Shown here one piece after another: positions 47,799 to 55,688 of a stretch of DNA of 64,000 nucleotides; the first letter of the stretch is position 1; every line of letters begins with the position of its first letter. A model generated the notes under the pieces. That model worked only from the letters and a program-made list of their open reading frames with translations, made no database searches and was not told the origin of the DNA. This DNA is from Roseibium aggregatum (GTDB lineage Bacteria; Pseudomonadota; Alphaproteobacteria; Rhizobiales; Stappiaceae): contig NZ_JAEKJZ010000002.1 of NCBI RefSeq assembly GCF_017309185.1, forward strand, positions 124,001-188,000, read 5' to 3'. The position numbers and the translations under genes are program-made.

Positions 47799-48662
47799 TC
47801 ACCCCTTTTTGCCGGCCAGCATGTGATCGAACCGCCCTTCCTGAACGCAGGCGGGCAAATCCTCCGGCGGGATGAGGTCCGTTCCTAGCAGTTCGCGCTC
47901 GTAAAGCTTGAAAATGTCGCTGGTATCGACGGTCTGTCCGTGAACCACAGAGGCGAGTTTGGTCCTGAAGGCCTCCAGTCCCCCCATGGACGAGAAGTGC
48001 CATCCGGCGTCGGGAATGATTTTCACCGGCCGGCCGATACCCGACAGGCTGTTGTTCCGGATCCTCAAGAACGGCTGGGTCACAAAGCCCGGGACATAGG
48101 CCTTCTTGGTCATTCTCGCCTTGGTCCGGCGTAATTGCTGCGGTGTCGTCAGGTATTTCTTCTCAATCATCCGCGAGCCCAAAAGCCAGGTCTTGTCCGG
48201 AACGACCCGGTTCAGATGATGCTTGTACAGACCCTGTTCGAACACCAGCAGCCTGCCCTTATAAAGCCGCCTTTCCAGAACCGTTTCAAGGACCGATGCC
48301 CGAACGATCTCGTCGACATCGGAAAGCAGGATCAGGTCGTCGCCGTCGCAATCTTCAAGCGCACGCGCGATGCAGTTGCGCTGAAAGTTCTCCCGCTCCC
48401 AGTCTTTCTTGCGCCGGTGCTGGTAGACGCCGAGTGCCGGAGGCAATTCGTCGGGAAACTCGACCTGCACATCGATTATCTTGTCCGCCCAGGCTGAAAA
48501 ACGCTCCCGGTTTTCCTTGAAATAATAGGGTTTTTCCGTGCCGCGCTGGGTCTGATTGGCCTCCACCAGAACGAAACGGTCGACGAACGGTCCCATTTCG
48601 CGCAGGCGGATTTCCAGAAGGTCGAACTCGTTATGGAAGACGAAGCAGTCGAAAAGTTTCAC
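47799..48662 (-). CDS. Glycosyltransferase family 17-like
   Basis: The 287-residue protein starts VKLFDCFVFHNEFDLLEIRLREMGPFVDRFVLVEANQTQRGTEKP and has DDLILLSDVDEIVRASVL, where D-V-D is the nucleotide-sugar metal motif. This is the GT17 pattern of bisecting GlcNAc-transferase-like enzymes. Start GTG 48662 follows GAGGAG. It is 10 bases downstream of the second glycosyltransferase gene. Confidence 0.88.
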   Translation of the reverse strand: MKLFDCFVFHNEFDLLEIRLREMGPFVDRFVLVEANQTQRGTEKPYYFKENRERFSAWADKIIDVQVEFPDELPPALGVYQHRRKKDWERENFQRNCIARALEDCDGDDLILLSDVDEIVRASVLETVLERRLYKGRLLVFEQGLYKHHLNRVVPDKTWLLGSRMIEKKYLTTPQQLRRTKARMTKKAYVPGFVTQPFLRIRNNSLSGIGRPVKIIPDAGWHFSSMGGLEAFRTKLASVVHGQTVDTSDIFKLYERELLGTDLIPPEDLPACVQEGRFDHMLAGKKG

Positions 48663-48672
48663 CTGGGGCTCC

Positions 48673-49722
48673 TCACAAGCTCTTCCAAAGCCTGAACTGG
48701 GCGCGCATCGCTTTTTCCTGGAGGAACCGTATCGTCTTGAACATGGGCGACAACGTAAGGCCGGCGGACGGATGGGCACCGGACAGGAACACCTCCTCGA
48801 AGCGTTTCATCACCGGTTCGGGACGGTAGCCCTCGACCGAAGTCCGCGCCAGCTCTCTGTCTTTTGAACTCGGCTGGTACTGCGTCAGCAGCCGCACCAG
48901 ATCCCCTCGCGTCCGGTAAAGCCACTCCGTCTTCGGCGTCATGCGGACATGGTTCCGGTCCATCCCGCCGGCCCAGCTGAACACGGGTTTGCCGAGCATC
49001 AGAAACTCCGCGATCGCCAGCCCGAAGCTCTCGCCGATCTTCTTGGCGTTCAGCCCGGCATCGCAACTCGCAATGAACCGCGCCTTTTCCTCAGGATCGA
49101 CGATGGAGGGCAGGAAGAGCGCACGCGGATGATCGACAAATTTTTCCGTGTTGACGAACAGGAAATAGAGATCCGGCCTCTTTTCAAGCGACACCTCGAC
49201 CGCCTTCTGGGCGAAAGGAATGTTGAACTGGTCGTAGCCTCCATAACGGCCGACCACGAAGGCGGTGTCCGGAATGTTCAACGCCGGGCGAAGGCTTCCC
49301 ACAGCCTCCGGCAGATCCACGATATGCGGCACGGCCGGCGCCTGTCCGCCACTCATCCAGTCCGCCAGCCAATCCGAGACATAAGCGTAGACGTCACCGT
49401 GGGGCTCGAAATGGCGGAACACCGCATGAATGCCCGAGCGCCCACCGGCAAGGTCCAGAGGCCGTTTCCGGCCCTCGCGGATGTAATAGCAGAAGTCGAG
49501 CTGATACGGTTCGCTGACGGTCCGGCCGTCGTCACCGGAGGAGATCGGCACCAGCCGCAAGGTCTTTTTGAATTTCTCGACCACTTGCGGAGCGCTCTTG
49601 GCTTCGCTGTAGAAGACCACCGCCTCGTGGCCGAGAACATCCTGAACGCCGCGGGCATAATCGTAAATCGCGACGCTCATGCCTCGCTCGTTGATGCCCC
49701 CAGCCTGAAATCCGATCCGCAT
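48673..49722 (-). CDS. Glycosyltransferase (GT4/GT1-like)
   Basis: The 349-residue protein has a Rossmann-like start (MRIGFQAGGINERGMSVAIYDYARG) and a C-terminal donor domain with SIVDPEEKARFIASCDAGLNAKKIGESFGLAIAEFLMLGKPVFSWAGG. The E-x7-E-type region GESFGLAIAE is the retaining GT-B donor motif. It is likely involved in a surface glycan with the neighbouring GT17 enzyme. ATG 49722 chosen. Confidence 0.88.
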   Translation of the reverse strand: MRIGFQAGGINERGMSVAIYDYARGVQDVLGHEAVVFYSEAKSAPQVVEKFKKTLRLVPISSGDDGRTVSEPYQLDFCYYIREGRKRPLDLAGGRSGIHAVFRHFEPHGDVYAYVSDWLADWMSGGQAPAVPHIVDLPEAVGSLRPALNIPDTAFVVGRYGGYDQFNIPFAQKAVEVSLEKRPDLYFLFVNTEKFVDHPRALFLPSIVDPEEKARFIASCDAGLNAKKIGESFGLAIAEFLMLGKPVFSWAGGMDRNHVRMTPKTEWLYRTRGDLVRLLTQYQPSSKDRELARTSVEGYRPEPVMKRFEEVFLSGAHPSAGLTLSPMFKTIRFLQEKAMRAQFRLWKSL

Positions 49723-49850
49723 GCCGACCCTGTTTTTAGTTCGTGGCGGACCGATATCGGATTTCACGCGCAAGGTCCATGCCGGAGGCCGGAAAGGCGT
49801 TGGGGGCGCGGCTCACGATGCCGGGAGGGCCTGGGAGTGGCCACACGAAC

Positions 49851-49876
49851 AAAAAGCCCGGCACAGGGCCGGGCTT
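49851..49876 (-). terminator. Terminator of the DUF2336 gene
   Basis: The stem AGCCCGGC / GCCGGGCT with a short loop is followed on the minus strand by TTTTTG. It lies 30 bases after the DUF2336 stop. Confidence 0.85.
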
Positions 49877-49903
49877 GCAAATGCGGAAACCGTGACCGGT
49901 TCC

Positions 49904-50989
49904 TCAGTTCAAGACGGTCGAGGTCCAGTGAGACATTTTCCGTTTGGCCTCCGCGATCGTCATGCGCTCGAAGAGCGCCATGGACTCGCTGCGCACTTCC
50001 GGGGTCAGCCGGTGCCGCCACGGACCGATGGACAACAGCGAACTGATCGTGATGGACGAAAAGCCGGATGCCTTTGCAAGTATGACAAAGGGCTCAGGAT
50101 TCGGCCGCACCATCCAGTGGCTCATTTCCTCGACGCCCGCGCGCACCAGCCAGGAAAAGGTGGCGACCGCCTCCGCGAACCGGTCCTCGGAAGCAAACCG
50201 GCGCAAGGCCGCTTCGTTGACCATTCCGCGTTTGGCCAGCAGGATCACCCGGCTGCGCGCCGTTTCGAAATCGTAGCGGCCCAGCCAGTACTGGTTGGAC
50301 ATATGCTGGGCCGCCACGTCTGCCGCTTCGTCCAGACGCACGGCTTCTTCCTCTCGGCCGGCTGCCTGGAGCTTCTTGCGCACCTCTTCGCTGGCGACCG
50401 CCACGAGGCTGGCAATATGCGCCTCGGCAAGGTCACCGCGTTCACTCAGCGAAAGCTGCAGCGTCGCATCGGCCGCCGCGTCACTGATCAGGACCATGAG
50501 CGAAGCGTCGGAGAGCGACGCACCTTCATTGCCGGCAACCTTCCGCTTTACCTTCAAATCGCCCTTGCGCACGAGAACGTCGGTCACCTCCTCAGAGAGG
50601 ACTTCGCGCTGCGCGATTGCGAAACAATGGGTGTTGCCGCGCTTTTCCGCAATCTTGATCAGGTCGGTGTCGCGCAGGACAGTCGATCTGACCAGGATCG
50701 GTTCGGCCACCTCGATATCGTCATCCGCGAGCCGGCGGATGGTTTCCTCGGGTCCGCGGCGCAAACTTGACATTTGTTCCGCCACATAGCGGCGGACCTC
50801 TGCCTCGACCATATCGACGAGCCGCAGGAGAACCGAATCGTAAATATCGACCTGCTCGTCGGAGCAGCGGTCGGATGTCAGGGCGAACAGGGTTGCGACG
50901 TGCCGGGCGAGTTCCGCCCGTCTGGCGCTGCCAGCTTCACCGGTCAGCTCCGAAAAGTTCACCAGTTCTGTTTTCAACGCTTCAGTCAT
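49904..50989 (-). CDS. DUF2336 domain protein
   Basis: The 361-residue helical protein has the DUF2336 layout: helical repeats starting RRAELARHVATLFALTSDRCSDEQVDIYDSVLLRLVDMVEAEVRRYVAEQM and ending with PEPFVILAKASGFSSITISSLLSIGP. The family is common in alphaproteobacteria and its function is unknown. It has its own terminator and a long upstream gap. Confidence 0.9.
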   Translation of the reverse strand: MTEALKTELVNFSELTGEAGSARRAELARHVATLFALTSDRCSDEQVDIYDSVLLRLVDMVEAEVRRYVAEQMSSLRRGPEETIRRLADDDIEVAEPILVRSTVLRDTDLIKIAEKRGNTHCFAIAQREVLSEEVTDVLVRKGDLKVKRKVAGNEGASLSDASLMVLISDAAADATLQLSLSERGDLAEAHIASLVAVASEEVRKKLQAAGREEEAVRLDEAADVAAQHMSNQYWLGRYDFETARSRVILLAKRGMVNEAALRRFASEDRFAEAVATFSWLVRAGVEEMSHWMVRPNPEPFVILAKASGFSSITISSLLSIGPWRHRLTPEVRSESMALFERMTIAEAKRKMSHWTSTVLN

Positions 50990-51510
50990 TGCTCGATACC
51001 AATTTCCATGTGTGCCTATCTGGCGTCGATAGCCACAATGGACCCGAGATTTAAAGAAGACCGAAACACGCTTTTAGAGAATGTAATTGTCTTTTTGTAA
51101 AACTTGATAGAAATTCTAAACGCATCGGAACGATCCACGGCAGAGCATTGTTTTTAAAAGATTATCCCGGAAAAATCGCTGCATTCAAAACCCAATTCCA
51201 CACTCTGAAAGGCCTGTTTTTTTTGAAAATAAACGGCAAAAACGCCGAAATTCGACCTTTTCCAGCGGCGTTCTCGATGAATTTGTTAATCCGCCTCACG
51301 TGATGCCGAGACCATAGCCTCATCACCTTGCCTGACCCTTGCCTTCGGCTCCTCCAGACCACTCGACGCCTCTCGACCGAACCCCTGTTTCGCAATGCGC
51401 GGGATAGGCGCGACCTTCAATTTAAAAAGGAAAACATTTTTATATCCTGAGGCCATAAGTTGAGATATAAAGAAAGAAAAATATTTCTTTATTAGGAGGC
51501 CACGACGCTC
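50990..51510. promoter_or_regulatory. AT-rich promoter region
   Basis: A 520-base AT-rich gap with no gene. It contains T and A runs (about 51215-51240), and an AT-rich box TTTTTATATCC near 51436. It probably carries the leftward promoter of the DUF2336 gene and the rightward promoter of the small gene at 51511. Confidence 0.5.
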
Positions 51511-51744
51511 ATGGCGAAACCGTTCCCGGCCGTTCCCCGCTCCCGGACAGAGCGGCGCTGTAGCTTCCTGAAGAAAACCGCAAGTCTGTTCAGACGCTGG
51601 CTGACGCCTTTCCTGCCCCGTCGAAAACGGCGGCGCATTCCCGACGATCTGCTCCATGACGTTCTTCCCGACACCGCCCTGAGAGCGCGCGAGGAACTGC
51701 ACCGGCAAGGCGCACCGTCTTCGAGAGACCTCAACGACCGATGA
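51511..51744 (+). CDS. Small basic protein, DUF1127-like (uncertain)
   Basis: The 77-residue protein has an Arg-rich middle, SLFRRWLTPFLPRRKRRRIPDDLLHDVLPDTALR. The PDDLLHDV segment recalls the DDRLLxDI motif of small DUF1127 proteins, but spacing differs. AGGAGG lies 11 bases before the ATG, which is longer than usual. The opposite strand also has open frames here, so support is moderate. Confidence 0.5.
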   Translation: MAKPFPAVPRSRTERRCSFLKKTASLFRRWLTPFLPRRKRRRIPDDLLHDVLPDTALRAREELHRQGAPSSRDLNDR

Positions 51745-52052
51745 AGGACACGGGGCGCGAAGGAAAGCAAAACGAGATCGTGCCCCCCCTTCATTGATTG
51801 GCGAGCTTCGGGAATAACGGATCGTACGAAAACTGAGAGACCGCTTCCCGGGTTCAGGACAGTTCTCCCCCGGCGCCGCGAAAGGACCGGCTTCCCCGGC
51901 ACGCTTCGGAACCGGAAGCATCGCGTCCGCTCTCGACACCCGGATTCGAGTTTTCTAGTGTGGGCGTTGCAGCTATAATGCTTTTGGAACAAGTTTCTCT
52001 TGTCGCCTATTCCTTTTGACCGAATTCAAACTCACGCCACGCGGACCATGGG
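51745..52052. other. Gap upstream of the cyclase gene
   Basis: A 308-base stretch with no supported gene. It probably holds the promoter of the rightward cyclase gene; a TATAAT-like box (GCTATAATGC) is at about 51971-51980. Confidence 0.5.
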
Positions 52053-53813
52053 ATGATTGCTCAACAAAAACGCGGCAATGAACTATCCGCAGTGCTGTTC
52101 GCAGATATTTGCGGCTACAGCCATCTCATGTCGACCGACGAAGACCGGACCGCCAAACGCGTTGAGCAAGCCATCAATCTGGTCAGGGCTCTGGTGAAGG
52201 ACTACGGCGGGTCGGTGGAAAATATCGCCGGCGACGGTATCCTGGCGCTCTTCAAGAATGCCTCCCAATCGATCAAGTTCGCCATTCAGATGCAACAGGA
52301 ATTCCAGAAGGATGCCGTCTGGAACTCCGACAAGTTCCCCATTCAGTTCCGTGTAGGCATTAATCTCGGGGAAGTGCGGGAAAGCGCCAACGGCATTCAG
52401 GGACACAGTGTCAACCTCGCATCGAGAATCCAGGGGGTCGCCGAACCGGGCCAGATCTGCGTTTCGGCCGCTGTCAAACAGACGGCACGGAGCCTGGAGA
52501 ACGTCCATTTCAGGACACTGGGCACGCCCTCCCTTAAAAACATTCAGGAACCCGTCGAAATATTCGCCATCGTTCCTGTCAACGAGGGCGAAGCGCCGCC
52601 TGATCCGGTTGTTCACCGCAAGCCTCTGAATGACCGGAAGAAAAACGAGAGTTCGATTGCGGTTCTGCCTTTCAGCAATATCACCGGCGAACCCCAACTC
52701 GTCCATCTCTGCAACGGCCTGGCCGGAGACATCATTGGAAACCTGACGCGGTTTCAGGACCTGCATGTCATTGCGCAAAGATCGTCATCCGCCTTCGCGG
52801 AAAAATTTCAGGAACCGAGCCTGATTGCCAAGAAACTGGGCGTGCGGTACCTGGTCGACGGTGGCCTGCAGCGCGCGGGAAGCCGGGTCCGTATCCTGGT
52901 GGAACTGGTCGAGGCACAGTCGGACCTGACGGTCTGGTCGGAACGCTTCGACGGCGACATGGGAGACATCTTCGATTTCCAGGACGAAGTGACCGCAGTC
53001 ATCGCCTCCCGCCTTTCAGCCGAGGTCAATGCGGCGGAACTGCGCCGCCAGCGCGAAAATGCACCTTCCGATCTGCAGGCCTACGGACTGATTTTACGCG
53101 GCAAGGAAGTCTACCGGCGGCTTGACCGTGAAACCAACAATCATGCCCATAGCCTGTTCAAACAGGCCGCGGGGGTCGATCCCGGGTATGCCCGCTCCTA
53201 CGTCGGCATGTCGCGCATGTTGAACGATGCCTGGCGTTTCAACTGGGCGGACCCGCCGGAGCAAGCGCTCGACGAGGCCTTGCTTCAGGCGGAAAGGGCA
53301 ATCGGTCTGGCACCGAGCGACGCCCGGGGGCACGCGGCGTTCGGGCTGGCCTGCCTTTACAAGCGCCAGCACGAGGAGTCGCTTGCCGCCTATGAACGCG
53401 CGATCGAGTTCAATCCCAATGACGCAGACGTGCTGGCCGAGATGGGGCATTCCGTGTGCTGCAACGGCGATCCGGAACGCGCGGTGGGTTTGATCAAGAG
53501 GGCCATGCGGCTGAACCCCTGTTACCCGGACTGGTATCTCTGGCATCTGGGCGAAGCCTTTTTCGACATGCAGGATTACAAGTCGGCCGTTAAGACCCTG
53601 AAGCAGATGCATGACAAGACCGAAGGCTATCGCATGCTGACAGCCAGCCATGCGTTGATGGGAGATATCTCAACGGCCAACCGCTATGCGGAAAGGCTCC
53701 TCGCCACGCATCCGGAATTCACGATCAAGCATTGGGAAAACGTTCCGCCGGACCGCGAGCCGGGCCCTCGCGAACGCTTGATGGAGGGATTGAGGAAGGC
53801 TGGTTTCAAGTGA
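52053..53813 (+). CDS. Class III nucleotidyl cyclase with TolB/FlgO-like and TPR domains
   Basis: The 586-residue protein starts with a cyclase homology domain: LSAVLFADICGYSHLM (metal Asp), NIAGDGILALF, and FRVGINLGEV with GHSVNLASRIQGVAEPGQICVS. A middle domain starts SIAVLPFSNITGEPQLVHLCNGLAGDIIGNLTRF, as in many alphaproteobacterial cyclase-TPR proteins. A TPR region then runs to the end (ALLQAERAIGLAPSDARGHAAFGLACLYKRQ). It probably makes cAMP or acts as a degenerate cyclase. The next gene starts inside its stop (GTGA). Confidence 0.9.
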   Translation: MIAQQKRGNELSAVLFADICGYSHLMSTDEDRTAKRVEQAINLVRALVKDYGGSVENIAGDGILALFKNASQSIKFAIQMQQEFQKDAVWNSDKFPIQFRVGINLGEVRESANGIQGHSVNLASRIQGVAEPGQICVSAAVKQTARSLENVHFRTLGTPSLKNIQEPVEIFAIVPVNEGEAPPDPVVHRKPLNDRKKNESSIAVLPFSNITGEPQLVHLCNGLAGDIIGNLTRFQDLHVIAQRSSSAFAEKFQEPSLIAKKLGVRYLVDGGLQRAGSRVRILVELVEAQSDLTVWSERFDGDMGDIFDFQDEVTAVIASRLSAEVNAAELRRQRENAPSDLQAYGLILRGKEVYRRLDRETNNHAHSLFKQAAGVDPGYARSYVGMSRMLNDAWRFNWADPPEQALDEALLQAERAIGLAPSDARGHAAFGLACLYKRQHEESLAAYERAIEFNPNDADVLAEMGHSVCCNGDPERAVGLIKRAMRLNPCYPDWYLWHLGEAFFDMQDYKSAVKTLKQMHDKTEGYRMLTASHALMGDISTANRYAERLLATHPEFTIKHWENVPPDREPGPRERLMEGLRKAGFK

Positions 53814-54298
53814 GCGATGAAGAAAAGTCACTGAAGCACGCGGTTGATCCGGTTTACCCATCCCAGAGGCCCTACCGGCTTCGCCCCGCCGTTGCATCCG
53901 ATTTTTCTTTTTGCCGGACGCTTTATATCGAGACCATGTTTCCACTTCTGGAAGCCCTGGGCCGCCTGGACTGCGAGCGCGCTGAGAAGGCTTTCGAGAC
54001 GTACTTCGATTGCAACGAAATCAGATTGGTGATGGTCGAGGAAACGGTGGTCGGCTGGATCCAGGTGTCGGAAGAACCTTCCCGGTTGAATCTCGACCAG
54101 ATCTATCTGCTTCCCTCTTACCGCAACCGTGGCCTGGGCACGCTTCTGATAGAAGATGTCATGAAAAACGCGACCGCGATGGAAAAGCCGCTTCACCTCT
54201 CGACGGTGAAAGGAAATCCGGCAATCTCCCTCTACAGACGTCTCGGCTTCACCTTTTTCAGTGAAGACGAAACCAAGATCCATATGCAGTGGCAGTAA
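53810..54298 (+). CDS. GNAT family N-acetyltransferase
   Basis: The 162-residue protein has LDQIYLLPSYRNRGLGTLLIEDVMKNA, with the acetyl-CoA loop R-N-R-G-L-G, and NPAISLYRRLGFTFFSEDETKIHMQ. GTG 53810 overlaps the cyclase stop (GTGA) and follows AGGAAGG, so the pair is translationally coupled. Its substrate may be linked to the cyclase. Confidence 0.9.
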   Translation: MSDEEKSLKHAVDPVYPSQRPYRLRPAVASDFSFCRTLYIETMFPLLEALGRLDCERAEKAFETYFDCNEIRLVMVEETVVGWIQVSEEPSRLNLDQIYLLPSYRNRGLGTLLIEDVMKNATAMEKPLHLSTVKGNPAISLYRRLGFTFFSEDETKIHMQWQ

Positions 54299-54515
54299 CG
54301 CTTGCCCGCGTCCAGCGGCAGAGAACCGTCTCCCCTTCCCGTCCAGACCCCGGGTTCATAGAGTCCGGTTTGCATGTCGAACGCGAAGCCGCCAATCCGC
54401 CTTGTTGGGAGCCCCGTGATAAACCCCTGCAGCATGCATAAGCATCATTCTGCCGGGACTTCCTCGCTCGCCGTTTCCGGATAGTCACCTGAAAGCCGAG
54501 TTTTGGGGCCGAACC

Positions 54516-54866
54516 CTAAACTTTCGGAATCCTCTGAACAAAGAAGGCGTTTTCCGCGTCGGGCTCCATTTGCGTCTGCTGACCTCCGACCATGAACAAG
54601 GCTTCGATCTCGACGTTGAAGGACCCGTTCGCGCTTTCGTCGATCTCGACGTCTTTGCACTCGATCGCGGTCACTCCGATGACGTCGCATTGCTCCTCGG
54701 GAACGCTCACGGTGCCTTCAGCGCCGGACGCGGGCGTGAACTTCACCTTGACCTTTTTGCCCAACACCAGGTCGTGGCCGATGCTGGGAAAAATCAATAT
54801 CTTGGTTTTGAGGGCTTCCCCCGTAGGAACATTCTTGTTGTCCGGGCTGCAAGACAAATCCGCCAT
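54516..54866 (-). CDS. Small protein of unknown function at the end of the YcaO-TfuA cluster
   Basis: The 116-residue protein starts MADLSCSPDNKNVPTGEA and continues as a predicted all-beta domain (TKILIFPSIGHDLVLGKKVKVKFTP, then FNVEIEALFMVGG). Three cysteines occur (SCS, EEQCDV, IECKDV). It lies 70 bases after the repeat protein gene on the same strand and in the same block as YcaO and TfuA. It may be a substrate or scaffold of the cluster. No family recognised. Confidence 0.7.
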   Translation of the reverse strand: MADLSCSPDNKNVPTGEALKTKILIFPSIGHDLVLGKKVKVKFTPASGAEGTVSVPEEQCDVIGVTAIECKDVEIDESANGSFNVEIEALFMVGGQQTQMEPDAENAFFVQRIPKV

Positions 54867-54936
54867 TCTGAACTTCCCGCTTTTGGGCTTTGGGCCAAAC
54901 GTTTCAAACTTGGTTCATTTGCCGACGCTGCCAGCG

Positions 54937-55584
54937 TCAGTCGCTGTTACCGCCATAGGCCTTGCCGCCGCTGTACGCCTTGCCGCCACTGTAGGCCTTG
55001 CCACCGCTATACGCTTTGCCGCCGCTATAGGCCTTTCCGCCGCTGTACGCCTTGCCACCGCTATAGCCCGACGCAGCCGCACCGGCCTCCGCTTCCAGCA
55101 GGATCTTCTCAAGCGGACCTGTTTCGGGGTCCAGCCTGATAAGATAGTCCCCCTTGTCGTATGACCAGACCATGATGTCGTCGGAGAATGCGGTACCGTT
55201 TACCGCAGTGCCGCCACGGTCGACACTGCCCGGCTGCCGGGCCAACCTTCTCTTCTCGGTCGACTGTTGCGGAACAGGCCCCTCCGCGGCGGTTCCTGCC
55301 CCGTGAACGAGGAAAATCTGCGGACGGGCAAAGTCGTAATACTGCCCTTCAAAGGCATACCCGTAGATGCGCGCGAATTGCGCTTTCCGGTGTTCGGTGG
55401 TCTCGTCAACCAGCAACTGTTTGATCAGTTGATTGTTCTCGCCATACCTCGGGACAGGAGCGGTAGACGTCTCGTTGGGTGGCGGACTCTTCTTCCTGGG
55501 GTCCGAAGGGTGCTTGTATTCCATATCCTCCATGACCCGGCCAAAAAGTAAAATCTCTGAAGTACTAAAAAGCGTTTCCGGCAT
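54937..55584 (-). CDS. Protein with C-terminal YSGGKA tandem repeats, candidate YcaO substrate
   Basis: The 215-residue protein has a charged N-terminal part (YKHPSDPRKKSPPPNETS), a globular-looking middle (FARIYGYAFEGQYYDFARPQIFLVHGAG and DDIMVWSYDKGDYLIRLDPETGPLEKILLEAE), and a tail. Residues 174-209 are six exact copies of YSGGKA, followed by YGGNSD. The DNA of the six units (54958-55065) uses mixed synonymous codons, so the repeat is kept at protein level. The gene lies between the protease-like gene and the small gene in the YcaO-TfuA block. ATG 55584 follows GGGGGG. A leader plus repeated core is the layout of a multi-core modified peptide, but this is an inference. Confidence 0.75.
   Translation of the reverse strand: MPETLFSTSEILLFGRVMEDMEYKHPSDPRKKSPPPNETSTAPVPRYGENNQLIKQLLVDETTEHRKAQFARIYGYAFEGQYYDFARPQIFLVHGAGTAAEGPVPQQSTEKRRLARQPGSVDRGGTAVNGTAFSDDIMVWSYDKGDYLIRLDPETGPLEKILLEAEAGAAASGYSGGKAYSGGKAYSGGKAYSGGKAYSGGKAYSGGKAYGGNSD
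54958..55065 (-). repeat. Six 18-base coding repeats (YSGGKA)
   Basis: Six in-frame 18-base units encode YSGGKA. Units differ at third positions (TAC/TAT, GCC/GCG, AAG/AAA), which shows age or selection on the peptide rather than recent slippage. Confidence 0.9.
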
Positions 55585-55688
55585 GGAAGCCCCCCGGTGA
55601 CCTGACACATTTACCGCTCAAACTACCGCCATAGTAGCATGGACCCTAGGGAAATCTACCGCAAACCAACTCTCTAACGCTTTGGAAT

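Noticed and set aside
51286..51939. A 217-codon open frame on the minus strand
   Set aside because: Composition is erratic, no ribosome site, and it crosses the AT-rich promoter region; no domain is recognisable.
54958..55065. CRISPR-like array
   Set aside because: The 18-base units have no spacers and encode YSGGKA in frame within a gene.
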